From: Mxb001 sp049431945 | GTDB taxonomy: Bacteria; Actinomycetota; Actinomycetes; S36-B12 | Length of the DNA: 64,000 nt | Reading direction: 5' to 3' | NCBI GenBank assembly: GCA_049431945.1 | Contig: JBMTDJ010000003.1 | Span: 1-64,000 of the forward strand | Part shown: piece by piece, positions 53,140 to 60,765 of the stretch | How positions within the stretch are numbered: the first letter of the stretch is position 1 | How the letters are laid out: each line of letters opens with the position of its first letter | The notes under the pieces: model-generated | Told to the model about the DNA's origin: nothing | Databases searched by the model: none | The model's input: the letters and a program-made list of their open reading frames with translations, nothing else | Translations under genes and position numbers: made by a program

Positions 53140-54576
53140 ATGGATTTCTACGGACACATCATCGCCAATGAGGAAATCCCCTCCCTCGATGGCGCGACGA
53201 TGGCCGACGTCGACCCCTACACCCGTGAGCCGTGGGCATCCATCGCCTGCGGCAGCAAGGCCGATGCTGACCGCGCCATCGCCGCGGCGCGCGACGCCTT
53301 CGATCACGGCCCGTGGCCGCGCATGGGCTACGAGAAGCGCCAGCAACTCATGCACCGCCTGGCGGATCTCATGGAAGAGCACACGGACGAGCTCGCCATG
53401 GCCGACACACGAGACATGGGCAAGCCGATCACCCAGTCGCGACACGACGTCGCGCGCTCCATCCTGAACGTCCGTTTCTTCGCCGATCACGCGCGCATGT
53501 CGGCGGCCGAGACCTTGCCTATGGACACCGGACACCACGCCTACACCCGCTGGGAGCCTGTGGGCGTCGTCGCCGCGATCTCACCGTGGAACTTCCCACT
53601 GATGCTCGGCACCTGGAAGGTCATGCCCGCGCTCGCGTGGGGCAACACCGTCGTGTGGAAGCCGGCGGAGGACACCCCCGTGTCAGCGACCATCGTCGGA
53701 CGCCTCGCCATCGAGGCCGGCTTCCCACCCGGGGTCCTCAACATCGTGCACGGCTACGGCCCTGATTCGGCTGGCTCAGCACTCACCGAGAGCCCCGACG
53801 TGGATCGCATCACGTTCACAGGCGAATCCGGCACCGGCAAGGTCATCAGCGCGGTCGCTGCCCGCAACCTCACCCCGGTCAGCCTCGAGCTCGGGGGCAA
53901 GGGCGCCAACATCATCTTCGACGACGCCGACCTCGACAACGCGGTGCACTGGGCGATCGAGGCGATCTTCCGCAACGCGGGGCAGGTGTGCCTCGCCGGC
54001 AGCCGGCTCTACGTCCAGCGCGGGATCTACGAGGACTTCCTCGTGCGCTACAAGGCTGCGGCCGAGGCGCTGATGATGGGCGATCCGAAGGATCCGGCAA
54101 CGCAGTTCTCTGCCGCGCTCGCGAGCCACGAGCACTTCAGCAAGGTCGAGGGCTACCTCGGCGCCGAGGCGCTCGGCGGCGGACGCATCCTCACCGGCGG
54201 TATCGGCGACGGATGGAGCGTCAAGCCGACCATCATCACGGACGCGCCCGGTGATGCGCGTGTGGTGAAGGAGGAGATCTTCGGTCCGGTGACGGTGGCC
54301 ACCCCGTTCGACACCGAGGAGGAGGCACTCGCCCTCGCCAATGACACGCGCTACGGCCTCAACGCCATGGTCTTCACCGAGAACCTCTCCCGGGCTCACC
54401 GCATGGCGGCGAAACTCAATGCCGGCACGGTGTGGATCAACTGCTTCTTCATCCGCGATCTGCGCCTGCCCTTCGGCGGTGTCGGCGACTCGGGCGTCGG
54501 CCGCGAAGGGGGCAACTTCAGCCGGGAGTTCATGACCGAGCCCAAGGCCGTGGTCATGCAGATCGACCCCGTGTAG
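53140..54576 (+). CDS. NAD(P)-dependent aldehyde dehydrogenase
   Basis: A protein of 478 aa of the ALDH superfamily. Catalytic residues: Asn151 in SPWNFPLMLG, Glu250 in SLELGGKGANI and Cys284 in NAGQVCLAGSR. The Rossmann GxxxxG part is TFTGESGTGKVI. The C-terminal INCFFIRDLRLPFGGVGDSGVGREGG resembles 2-hydroxymuconic/aminomuconic semialdehyde dehydrogenases, so a ring-cleavage or amino-aldehyde substrate is possible. The ATG at 53140 has GGGAGG 7 nt upstream within a hairpin. It is not in an operon with its neighbours. Confidence 0.9.
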   Translation: MDFYGHIIANEEIPSLDGATMADVDPYTREPWASIACGSKADADRAIAAARDAFDHGPWPRMGYEKRQQLMHRLADLMEEHTDELAMADTRDMGKPITQSRHDVARSILNVRFFADHARMSAAETLPMDTGHHAYTRWEPVGVVAAISPWNFPLMLGTWKVMPALAWGNTVVWKPAEDTPVSATIVGRLAIEAGFPPGVLNIVHGYGPDSAGSALTESPDVDRITFTGESGTGKVISAVAARNLTPVSLELGGKGANIIFDDADLDNAVHWAIEAIFRNAGQVCLAGSRLYVQRGIYEDFLVRYKAAAEALMMGDPKDPATQFSAALASHEHFSKVEGYLGAEALGGGRILTGGIGDGWSVKPTIITDAPGDARVVKEEIFGPVTVATPFDTEEEALALANDTRYGLNAMVFTENLSRAHRMAAKLNAGTVWINCFFIRDLRLPFGGVGDSGVGREGGNFSREFMTEPKAVVMQIDPV

Positions 54577-54579
54577 GCG

Positions 54580-55623
54580 CTAGTCCCTGCGCGCTCGGCT
54601 CGGCTGCACTCTCGGTGGCTCGCCCGGCATTTTCGGGTAGTCCGGCGGGAATGGCATCTCGCCGAGTCCGCGCTCCTCGACGTCGACCCGCCACATCTCC
54701 AACAGTGGCGCGATGTCAAAGGGCTCGTCGCCCAGGGTCGCCCAGGCGTTGCCCGACTGTGCCAGGTGGGCCGGCGCCGAGCGCAGCGTGAACGCCGCGG
54801 GATCGGTCTGGTGAAGTTCATCCCACGTCACCGGCATCGAGACAGGTGCGCCCGGGCGCGCGCGCACCGACCATGCCGACGCCATCGTGCGATCGCGAGC
54901 CATCTGGTTGTAGTCGACGAAGACGCGCTCACCTCGCTCTTCCTTCCACCAGGCGGTGGTCACGAGCTCGGGATGGCGCCGCTCGAGCGTCCGACCCACA
55001 GCGATCGCGGCGTGACGCACATCGAGGAACTCCCATCGGGGCTCGATGGCGACGAAGACGTGGACTCCGCGTCCGCCGCTCGTCTTGACGTAGGGCACGG
55101 CCCCCACATCAACGAGCAGATCGCGAAGCACCTCCGCGACGACCACGGCATCGCTGAAGGCGCGGCCTTCGTGTGGATCGAGATCGAATCTCAACTCGTC
55201 GGGTCGATCGACGTCACTGCGGCGCACCGGCCACGGGTGGAAGGTCACGCATCCGAGATTGGCGGCCCAGACGAGCGTCTCCACATTGTCCGGGCAGACC
55301 TGCACTCCGGTACGCCCGGACGGGAAGGTGATCGACACCGAGCCGACGTAGTCGGGAGTCCCCTTGGGTAGGTGCTTGTTGTAGAAGCTCTCGCCGTATT
55401 CGCCATCGATGAGCACCCCATCGGGCCAACGCTGGAGCGTGGTCGGCCTTCCTCCTACCGCCTTCAGCAGCGCTCCCGACACGTCCGCGTAGTACGTCGC
55501 GAGATCGAGCTTGGTGATGAGGGAGTCGCCGTCGCACCACATGGGCTTGTCCGGGCTCGAGACACGTACGGACCGATCACCGACGGGGACCTCCACGGGG
55601 CCGCCGTATCGCGAGCTCGCCAC
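54580..55623 (-). CDS. LigD-type primase-polymerase (NHEJ polymerase domain)
   Basis: A stand-alone archaeo-eukaryotic primase domain of 347 aa. Metal-binding DxD is RFDLDPHEG (Asp147, Asp149) and the third Asp is in VFVDYNQMARDRT (Asp237). The nucleotide-binding Ser/His motif is VKTSGGRGVHVF. It matches PolDom of LigD and lacks fused ligase or nuclease domains. It would fill ends during non-homologous end joining, with the LigC-type gene 2.4 kb away as the likely partner. GTG start; convergent with the aldehyde dehydrogenase (3-bp gap). Confidence 0.92.
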   Translation of the reverse strand: MASSRYGGPVEVPVGDRSVRVSSPDKPMWCDGDSLITKLDLATYYADVSGALLKAVGGRPTTLQRWPDGVLIDGEYGESFYNKHLPKGTPDYVGSVSITFPSGRTGVQVCPDNVETLVWAANLGCVTFHPWPVRRSDVDRPDELRFDLDPHEGRAFSDAVVVAEVLRDLLVDVGAVPYVKTSGGRGVHVFVAIEPRWEFLDVRHAAIAVGRTLERRHPELVTTAWWKEERGERVFVDYNQMARDRTMASAWSVRARPGAPVSMPVTWDELHQTDPAAFTLRSAPAHLAQSGNAWATLGDEPFDIAPLLEMWRVDVEERGLGEMPFPPDYPKMPGEPPRVQPSRARRD

Positions 55624-55642
55624 GGTCTCAACCTAGTGCCCC

Positions 55643-55668
55643 ATGCGACGACGGGCCGTCGCTCGCAT
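55643..55668. promoter_or_regulatory. 26-bp near-palindrome in a divergent promoter region
   Basis: ATGCGACGACGG is followed by a central G, then CCGTCG, one extra C and TCGCAT. The two halves are complementary apart from that single extra base. It occupies the 73-bp gap between the divergent polymerase (start 55623) and membrane-protein (start 55697) genes. It could be a regulator site controlling one or both. Confidence 0.5.
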
Positions 55669-55696
55669 CGGCGGGCCGGATCGCTAGGGTTCTCCC

Positions 55697-55984
55697 GTGT
55701 CTGTCACGGTCATCGTCTTCCTGATCCTCGGCGCCTTCTTGATCCTGTTCGGGGTCGCCTTTGCCCTCTACGGCATGTCCAGTGAGAAGGCCTACTGGTT
55801 CCAGCGCGACCCCAAGGGCAACCCCTCTCGTGAGGCGACGCCGTTCCACAGGGTCTACACGCACGCCTTCGCCATCGCCGTGAGCGACGAGCGCGCCCCG
55901 TTGCGCATCGCGGCCATTGGCGTGGTGCTCGTCTATCTCGGCATCGTCAGCCTGCTGCTCTCCGTCGTCTTCGCCATCGTGTGA
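55697..55984 (+). CDS. small two-helix membrane protein
   Basis: A protein of 95 aa with hydrophobic segments at both ends (VTVIVFLILGAFLILFGVAFALYG and IGVVLVYLGIVSLLLSVVFAIV) and a polar middle (YWFQRDPKGNPSREATPFHRVYTH). GTG start. No recognised family. It ends 1 bp before the YihY-type gene, so they are probably co-transcribed. Confidence 0.75.
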   Translation: MSVTVIVFLILGAFLILFGVAFALYGMSSEKAYWFQRDPKGNPSREATPFHRVYTHAFAIAVSDERAPLRIAAIGVVLVYLGIVSLLLSVVFAIV

Positions 55985-55985
55985 C

Positions 55986-56852
55986 ATGAAGGGGGCCATG
56001 AGCTTCGCCCTGGCTGTGCTCAAGGCCCAGTCAGTCGAGCGGATCAGCCTCTCCGCAGCAGCCGTCGCGTTCTGGGCTGCCATCGCCATCACGCCGGCGC
56101 TGATCGCGATCAGCATCATCTTCGGCCGCATCGTCGATCCCCAGGTCCTCGACGAAGCCGTGCGCTCACTCCAGTCAGTCGCCCCCGACTCCTTCGGGAG
56201 CCTCCTCGCCAGCCAAATCCAGGCGGCGGCCAAGGCTTCCGCGACTCAGGTGTCCTGGGGCCTGGCCATCTCTCTCATCACGGTCCTGTGGGCGGTCTCG
56301 AGCGGCATCTACGCGTTTCAAAGGGCCGTGCGTATCGCGTACGGGCTCGACCCGCAGCACTATGTCAGCGCTCGCGCCGTCGCCTACATCGGCAGCCTCA
56401 GCTCGATCCTCGTCCTCGGCATAGTCCTCATCTGCGCAGGTGCCGGAGCTGCTTGGGCATCGACGCTCTCCGAGCCCTGGCAGGCCTTGGCTTTCACGCT
56501 AGGGGTCGCGATTGGACTCGTCCTCGGCACTGGAATTCTCGTTGCGTTCTTCCGGACTTCAGCGCTCAAGGAGTCGCCGCGCTTCAATTGGCCCGGCGCT
56601 GCGTTCGGCGCGGTGGGCACGCTCGCCGTCGTCATCGGCTTCGGAATCTACCTGCGCTTCGCGACGAGCTACCAGGCGATCTACGGCACGCTGGCGAGTA
56701 CCGTGATCTTGAGTCTCGTGCTCTACATCTCGGCCTATGTCATCCTCATCGGCGCGATCGGCAACGCCGAACTCAGTCGTCGACTCGGCGGCTCGAGCAC
56801 TCAGGACCCGGATTCGCTTGCGAGCAATTCACCGGCAAAGTCCGGCACGTAG
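55986..56852 (+). CDS. YihY/virulence factor BrkB family membrane protein
   Basis: A protein of 288 aa with six hydrophobic helices. Family features are the opening RISLSAAAVAFWAAIAITPALIAI, the mid-region WAVSSGIYAFQRAVRIAYGL and RFNWPGAAFGAV, and the final YQAIYGTLASTVILSLVLYISAYVILIGAIGNAELSRR. Function is unsettled (formerly mis-called RNase BN). The start is the ATG at 55986, with a second ATG at 55998 as an alternative. Its 3' end overlaps the convergent ppk2 gene by 52 bp. Confidence 0.88.
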   Translation: MKGAMSFALAVLKAQSVERISLSAAAVAFWAAIAITPALIAISIIFGRIVDPQVLDEAVRSLQSVAPDSFGSLLASQIQAAAKASATQVSWGLAISLITVLWAVSSGIYAFQRAVRIAYGLDPQHYVSARAVAYIGSLSSILVLGIVLICAGAGAAWASTLSEPWQALAFTLGVAIGLVLGTGILVAFFRTSALKESPRFNWPGAAFGAVGTLAVVIGFGIYLRFATSYQAIYGTLASTVILSLVLYISAYVILIGAIGNAELSRRLGGSSTQDPDSLASNSPAKSGT

Positions 56853-57667
56853 CGCGTCAGGTCACGCGGAGGGCGCCGATAGCCGTGACCGCCGGGCCGC
56901 GTAGGCAGGGTCAGCGGAGCGCGCGTGACCGGCTCGTACGGGATGCTTGAGAGCAGGTGGTGGATCATGTTGATGCGGGCGCGCCGCTTGTCGTCCGCTT
57001 CGACATCGAACCAGGGCGACTCCGAGGTATCGGTGTGCACCATCATCTCGTCCTTGGCGCGGGAGTAGTCCTCCCAGCGCGTGATCGACTCCAGGTCCAT
57101 CGGCGACAGTTTCCACTGGCGCATGGGATCGTTCAGGCGAGAGGCGAAGCGCTTCTCCTGCTCGTGATTGCTCACACTGAACCAGTACTTACGCAGGAAA
57201 ATTCCGTCCTCGATAAGCATGCGCTCGAAGATCGGAGCCTGCCGTAGGAAGCGCTGGTACTCCTCGGCAGTGCAGAAGCCCATGACGCGCTCGACACCTG
57301 CGCGGTTGTACCAGGAGCGATCGAAAAGAACGATCTCACCTGCTGCCGGGAGTTGTTCTACATAGCGTTGGAAGTACCACTGGCTTCGCTGACGCTCCGT
57401 GGGCGTAGGCAGAGCGACGATACGTGCCATACGCGGATTCAGATACTCGGTGACGCGCTTGATGGTCGAGCCCTTGCCCGCCGCGTCGCGCCCCTCGAAG
57501 ACGACGACGATGCGAGCACCGGTGGACTTCACCCACTCCTGCATGGTGACGAGTTCGCCCTGCAGGGCGTAGAGCGTCCTCTCGTAGAATTCACGCGGCA
57601 GTCTCTTCACCTTGCCCGTCGCTCCTGCGCCGTTGTCCCCCGCACCTGTGGCCATGGCCCTATCCAA
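56801..57667 (-). CDS. ppk2: polyphosphate kinase 2
   Basis: A PPK2-family enzyme of 288 aa. Walker A is FEGRDAAGKGSTIKRV (59-68 core), Walker B is IVLFDRSWYNRAGVERVMGF (Asp116), and a lid is rich in Arg/Lys (ERQRSQWYFQRY, KRFASRLNDPMRQWKLSPMD). It uses polyphosphate to phosphorylate nucleoside mono- or diphosphates. The single-domain length fits class I. It lies 9 bp downstream of the Gfo/Idh stop and may be read from the same transcript. Confidence 0.93.
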   Translation of the reverse strand: MDRAMATGAGDNGAGATGKVKRLPREFYERTLYALQGELVTMQEWVKSTGARIVVVFEGRDAAGKGSTIKRVTEYLNPRMARIVALPTPTERQRSQWYFQRYVEQLPAAGEIVLFDRSWYNRAGVERVMGFCTAEEYQRFLRQAPIFERMLIEDGIFLRKYWFSVSNHEQEKRFASRLNDPMRQWKLSPMDLESITRWEDYSRAKDEMMVHTDTSESPWFDVEADDKRRARINMIHHLLSSIPYEPVTRAPLTLPTRPGGHGYRRPPRDLTRYVPDFAGELLASESGS

Positions 57668-57676
57668 GCATCCTTC

Positions 57677-58810
57677 TCAGAGTGACTGCACGCTTTCGTT
57701 GGCCTGGGATCGAAGGGCAGCGGCAAACACGCGATGCGCACCCAGCGCCTCGGCCGGCGTCGCGGTGCCGAAACGATGCCCAAGCGCACCGACTCGCTCC
57801 GCGAGGTACGACGCCCACATCTGCAACAGGGCATCACCGAATCCGAACTCGAAGATCGCCCCGGAGACCACGGGCCACGCGGAGACATTGCCCGGTTGGA
57901 TCTCCTCCCACACCTGCTCGCCGTCGCGCAAGGCGAAGCGTCGGACGATGGTGGGCTCCCGAGTGGAGAACCGGACGCCACCTTCCATCCCCACGGCATC
58001 GAAGAACCACGTGTTCACGTGACCAGGGGCGATGCGACGCGTTTCCCACGTCATGGTGAAGTCACGACCCAAGCGCGGGTGGGCGGTGCACGTCAGGAGC
58101 GCATTGTCCCAGGTATCGCACGCCACCATGACTCCGTCAGGCCCAGGTCGCTCGTCGACCACATTGTCGAGCCGCGCGTAGACCCGGCGTGGGGTCCATC
58201 CCAGTCGCAGGGGTATGTGGGCCACGTGAAGGCCTAGATCCCCCATCACGCCGATCTCGCCGCATGTCTCGACACGCCGCTTCCAGTTGATGGGCTTCGC
58301 CCGATTGATGTCCGAGGAGTGCCAGAATCCGCTGCGCACATCGAGGACCTCGCCCATCTCCCCCGAGGCCGCGTAGTCATATGCACGGAGCGCTCCCGGG
58401 TAGAAGGGGAACTCACTCGACACCCGGACGAAGGCCGACGATCGCTCGACCTCCGCCACGATTGCCTCGGCGGCGGTGAGATCGATGCCGAAAGGCTTCT
58501 CACCGAGGAAGTCCCGGCCCTCGCGCGCCGCGGCTACGTAGATCTCCTCGTGCAACTGATGCGGCACGGCCACGTAGAGGACGTCGATGTCATCGTCGTC
58601 AACGAGCTCTCGCCAATCAGCAGTGAGGCGCTCCACGCCGGCCTGCTGGGCAAACCACTCCCGGGCAGCCGGGGCCGGGTCGGCCACGGCCGCGATCCTG
58701 GGACGCGCCGGATGATCGATGAGGAGTCCCCAACGGCCGCACACGGCCGCCAGCTCGCGACCCATGAGGCCGCCTCCGATGACACCGATGCGTACGTCGC
58801 CGTCGGTCAT
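57677..58810 (-). CDS. Gfo/Idh/MocA family oxidoreductase
   Basis: A protein of 377 aa. The N-terminal Rossmann fold begins RIGVIGGGLMGREL (GGGLMG 12-17), and the family motif GEKPFGIDL is at residues 103-111 (catalytic Lys105). The C-terminal alpha/beta domain has RRVETCGEIGVMGDLGLHVAHIPL with the expected Asp and His near the active site. It should oxidise or reduce a sugar or inositol derivative with NAD(P). It overlaps the aldolase by 4 bp, so the two are translationally coupled. Confidence 0.9.
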   Translation of the reverse strand: MTDGDVRIGVIGGGLMGRELAAVCGRWGLLIDHPARPRIAAVADPAPAAREWFAQQAGVERLTADWRELVDDDDIDVLYVAVPHQLHEEIYVAAAREGRDFLGEKPFGIDLTAAEAIVAEVERSSAFVRVSSEFPFYPGALRAYDYAASGEMGEVLDVRSGFWHSSDINRAKPINWKRRVETCGEIGVMGDLGLHVAHIPLRLGWTPRRVYARLDNVVDERPGPDGVMVACDTWDNALLTCTAHPRLGRDFTMTWETRRIAPGHVNTWFFDAVGMEGGVRFSTREPTIVRRFALRDGEQVWEEIQPGNVSAWPVVSGAIFEFGFGDALLQMWASYLAERVGALGHRFGTATPAEALGAHRVFAAALRSQANESVQSL

Positions 58811-59646
58811 GACGACTGGACGATCTCCATTGCCCGCTGCGGATCCGCGCCATCGTGCAGCATCGCCATCAGTGCGTGCGTCATCGCTGCTGGGCGATCA
58901 TGCTGGATGATGTTGCGCCCGTAGACCAGACCAGCGGCACCCTGCGCGAGAAGTGCGGCGGTGCGCGTGAAGATCTCCTCGTCCGAGACCCGACCTCCAC
59001 CGCGAATGAGGACCGGAATGCCTGACGCCGTTCGCACGACCTCGTGGTAGCTCGACGTATCATCGGTCGGGTCCGCCTTGATGACATCGGCCCCGAGTTC
59101 GACCGCCTGGCGCACTATCGGAACGATGAGTTCGACGTCGCCGTTGACCGTATAGGGACCCGCGTCGGTCTCCTTCATGACGAGTGGCTCCACCATGAGC
59201 GGCATGCCGTAGTGATCGCACTGCTGGCGCAGGTCCATGACGTTGCGGATGCACGCTTCGCGTACCTCGGGCCTGCCGGGCAGATCGAGCAGATTCACCA
59301 CGACGCAGGCAGCGTCGAGGCGCACTGCCGTGAGGACGGGATCGGGGGCGATAGCGCTGAACATGTGGTCGGGCAGCACGCTGCCATAGACATTCGCGAC
59401 GTCCGTGCGCATCACGAGGGCGGGCCGGCGTCGCCCGCCCTGGGCCTGGAGGAGGCGGGCCTGACCCGGCGTGAGCTGAATGGCATCAGGGTCCGCCCGG
59501 ACCAGCTCGGATACAGCAGCGGGCAGATCCTCGATTCCCGCGAGGAAGTTCCCCTGCCCGAAGAAACCGTGGTCGACGGCAATATCCAGGCAGCGACCCG
59601 ATGCCGGGTTGAAGAGCCTTCGGAGCCGATACGCCGAGTCCGACAC
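58807..59646 (-). CDS. class I aldolase of the DhnA/LsrF family
   Basis: A TIM-barrel protein of 279 aa. The Schiff-base Lys is Lys190 in GADVIKADPTDD. The phosphate-binding loops are PVLIRGGGRVSDEE and GAAGLVYGRNIIQHDRP. The early SGRCLDIAVDHGFFGQGN is also typical. Members cleave or condense phosphorylated ketoses (fructose 1,6-bisphosphate, deoxy-sugars, phospho-AI-2). The GTG at 59646 has AAGGGAG 6-7 nt upstream. It is divergent from the isomerase gene. The exact substrate is unknown. Confidence 0.9.
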   Translation of the reverse strand: MSDSAYRLRRLFNPASGRCLDIAVDHGFFGQGNFLAGIEDLPAAVSELVRADPDAIQLTPGQARLLQAQGGRRRPALVMRTDVANVYGSVLPDHMFSAIAPDPVLTAVRLDAACVVVNLLDLPGRPEVREACIRNVMDLRQQCDHYGMPLMVEPLVMKETDAGPYTVNGDVELIVPIVRQAVELGADVIKADPTDDTSSYHEVVRTASGIPVLIRGGGRVSDEEIFTRTAALLAQGAAGLVYGRNIIQHDRPAAMTHALMAMLHDGADPQRAMEIVQSS

Positions 59647-59719
59647 GGCGTCTCCCTTCTGTCCGGCGATCCCCCGTGACCTGCACACCCTACCCACCGG
59701 CGGGTGCCAAGATGGGCGC

Positions 59720-60763
59720 GTGACGAAGACTCCCTCACCCGTGCTGCTGCCGGTGAATCAATTCGACCACTTCTATCGCGGCGGCGACCGCATCGGCCGG
59801 TTGCGCGGTGGCCCCGGCGGCCCTCAGCGACCGGAGGAGTGGATCGGCTCCACCACCACGCGATTCGGCCAGCAGACACAGGGCCTGAGCGCGCTGCCCG
59901 GTGACGGATACCTTCGCGACGCCGTGGTCGCCGACCCGGCTGCCTGGCTCGGCCCTGCCCACGTGGCCCGCTACGGCACCGACGTCGAGGTACTCGTGAA
60001 GTTCCTGGACCTCGGTCAGCGCCTGCCCGTGCACCTGCACCCCAACCGCGAATTCGCTCGTCGGCATCTCGGTCTAGCCCATGGCAAGACCGAGGCGTGG
60101 TACGTGGTCGACGCCCCGCCCGGAGCGCGCGTCGGCGTGGGCTTCGCCGAAACGATGCCACTCGCCGAGGTCGCGGCGATGGTCGCCGCCCACGACAGCG
60201 CGGGCCTCCTCGCCTCCCTTCGCACGCGAGAGGTGCGCCCGGGCGATGCGATGCTCGTCCCCGCCGGGCTCCCCCACACCGTCCAGGAGGGGGTCTTCGT
60301 CCTCGAACTCCAAGAGCCCACCGACCTATCCATCCTGCTCGAGTGGCAGGACTTCGCCGTCGATGGCGACCGCGATGGTCACCTCGACCTCGGCTTCGAC
60401 GTCGCCCTCCAGGCCGTCGACACCTCGGCGATCACGGACGCTGACCTCGATCGCCTCGTCGTTCGCCGCGAGGACATCGATAGGGCGGGCCTCACCTCGG
60501 CCCTGCCTCCAGAAGCGGACAGCTACTTCCGAGCCCAGCACGTCGATACAAGCGCCGGATCCGTGCCAGTCGATGCAGGTTTTGCTGTCATCGTGGTCCT
60601 CGACGGTGCCGGCTCCATCACGTCGGGCCATGGAACTCACCCCGTGGCGAAGGGTGACGTACTGCTCATGCCGTACGCCGCGGGTGACTGGACGGCAGAC
60701 GGCGCGCTCGTGGCGGTCGCGTGCAGGCCGCCCGCCCCCGATGCTGCCGAGGCCACCCGCTGA
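59720..60763 (+). CDS. class I mannose-6-phosphate isomerase-like cupin
   Basis: A protein of 347 aa. The zinc site of type I phosphomannose isomerases is visible: LPVHLHPNREFARRHLGLAHGKTEAWYVV (His105, His107, Glu125) and VPAGLPHTVQEG (His186). The C-terminal cupin lobe ends GDVLLMPYAAGDW. It probably interconverts an aldose and ketose (or its phosphate). The GTG at 59720 is chosen because nothing upstream fits; the Shine-Dalgarno is weak. It ends 2 bp before the FGGY kinase. Confidence 0.87.
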   Translation: MTKTPSPVLLPVNQFDHFYRGGDRIGRLRGGPGGPQRPEEWIGSTTTRFGQQTQGLSALPGDGYLRDAVVADPAAWLGPAHVARYGTDVEVLVKFLDLGQRLPVHLHPNREFARRHLGLAHGKTEAWYVVDAPPGARVGVGFAETMPLAEVAAMVAAHDSAGLLASLRTREVRPGDAMLVPAGLPHTVQEGVFVLELQEPTDLSILLEWQDFAVDGDRDGHLDLGFDVALQAVDTSAITDADLDRLVVRREDIDRAGLTSALPPEADSYFRAQHVDTSAGSVPVDAGFAVIVVLDGAGSITSGHGTHPVAKGDVLLMPYAAGDWTADGALVAVACRPPAPDAAEATR

Positions 60764-60765
60764 CG

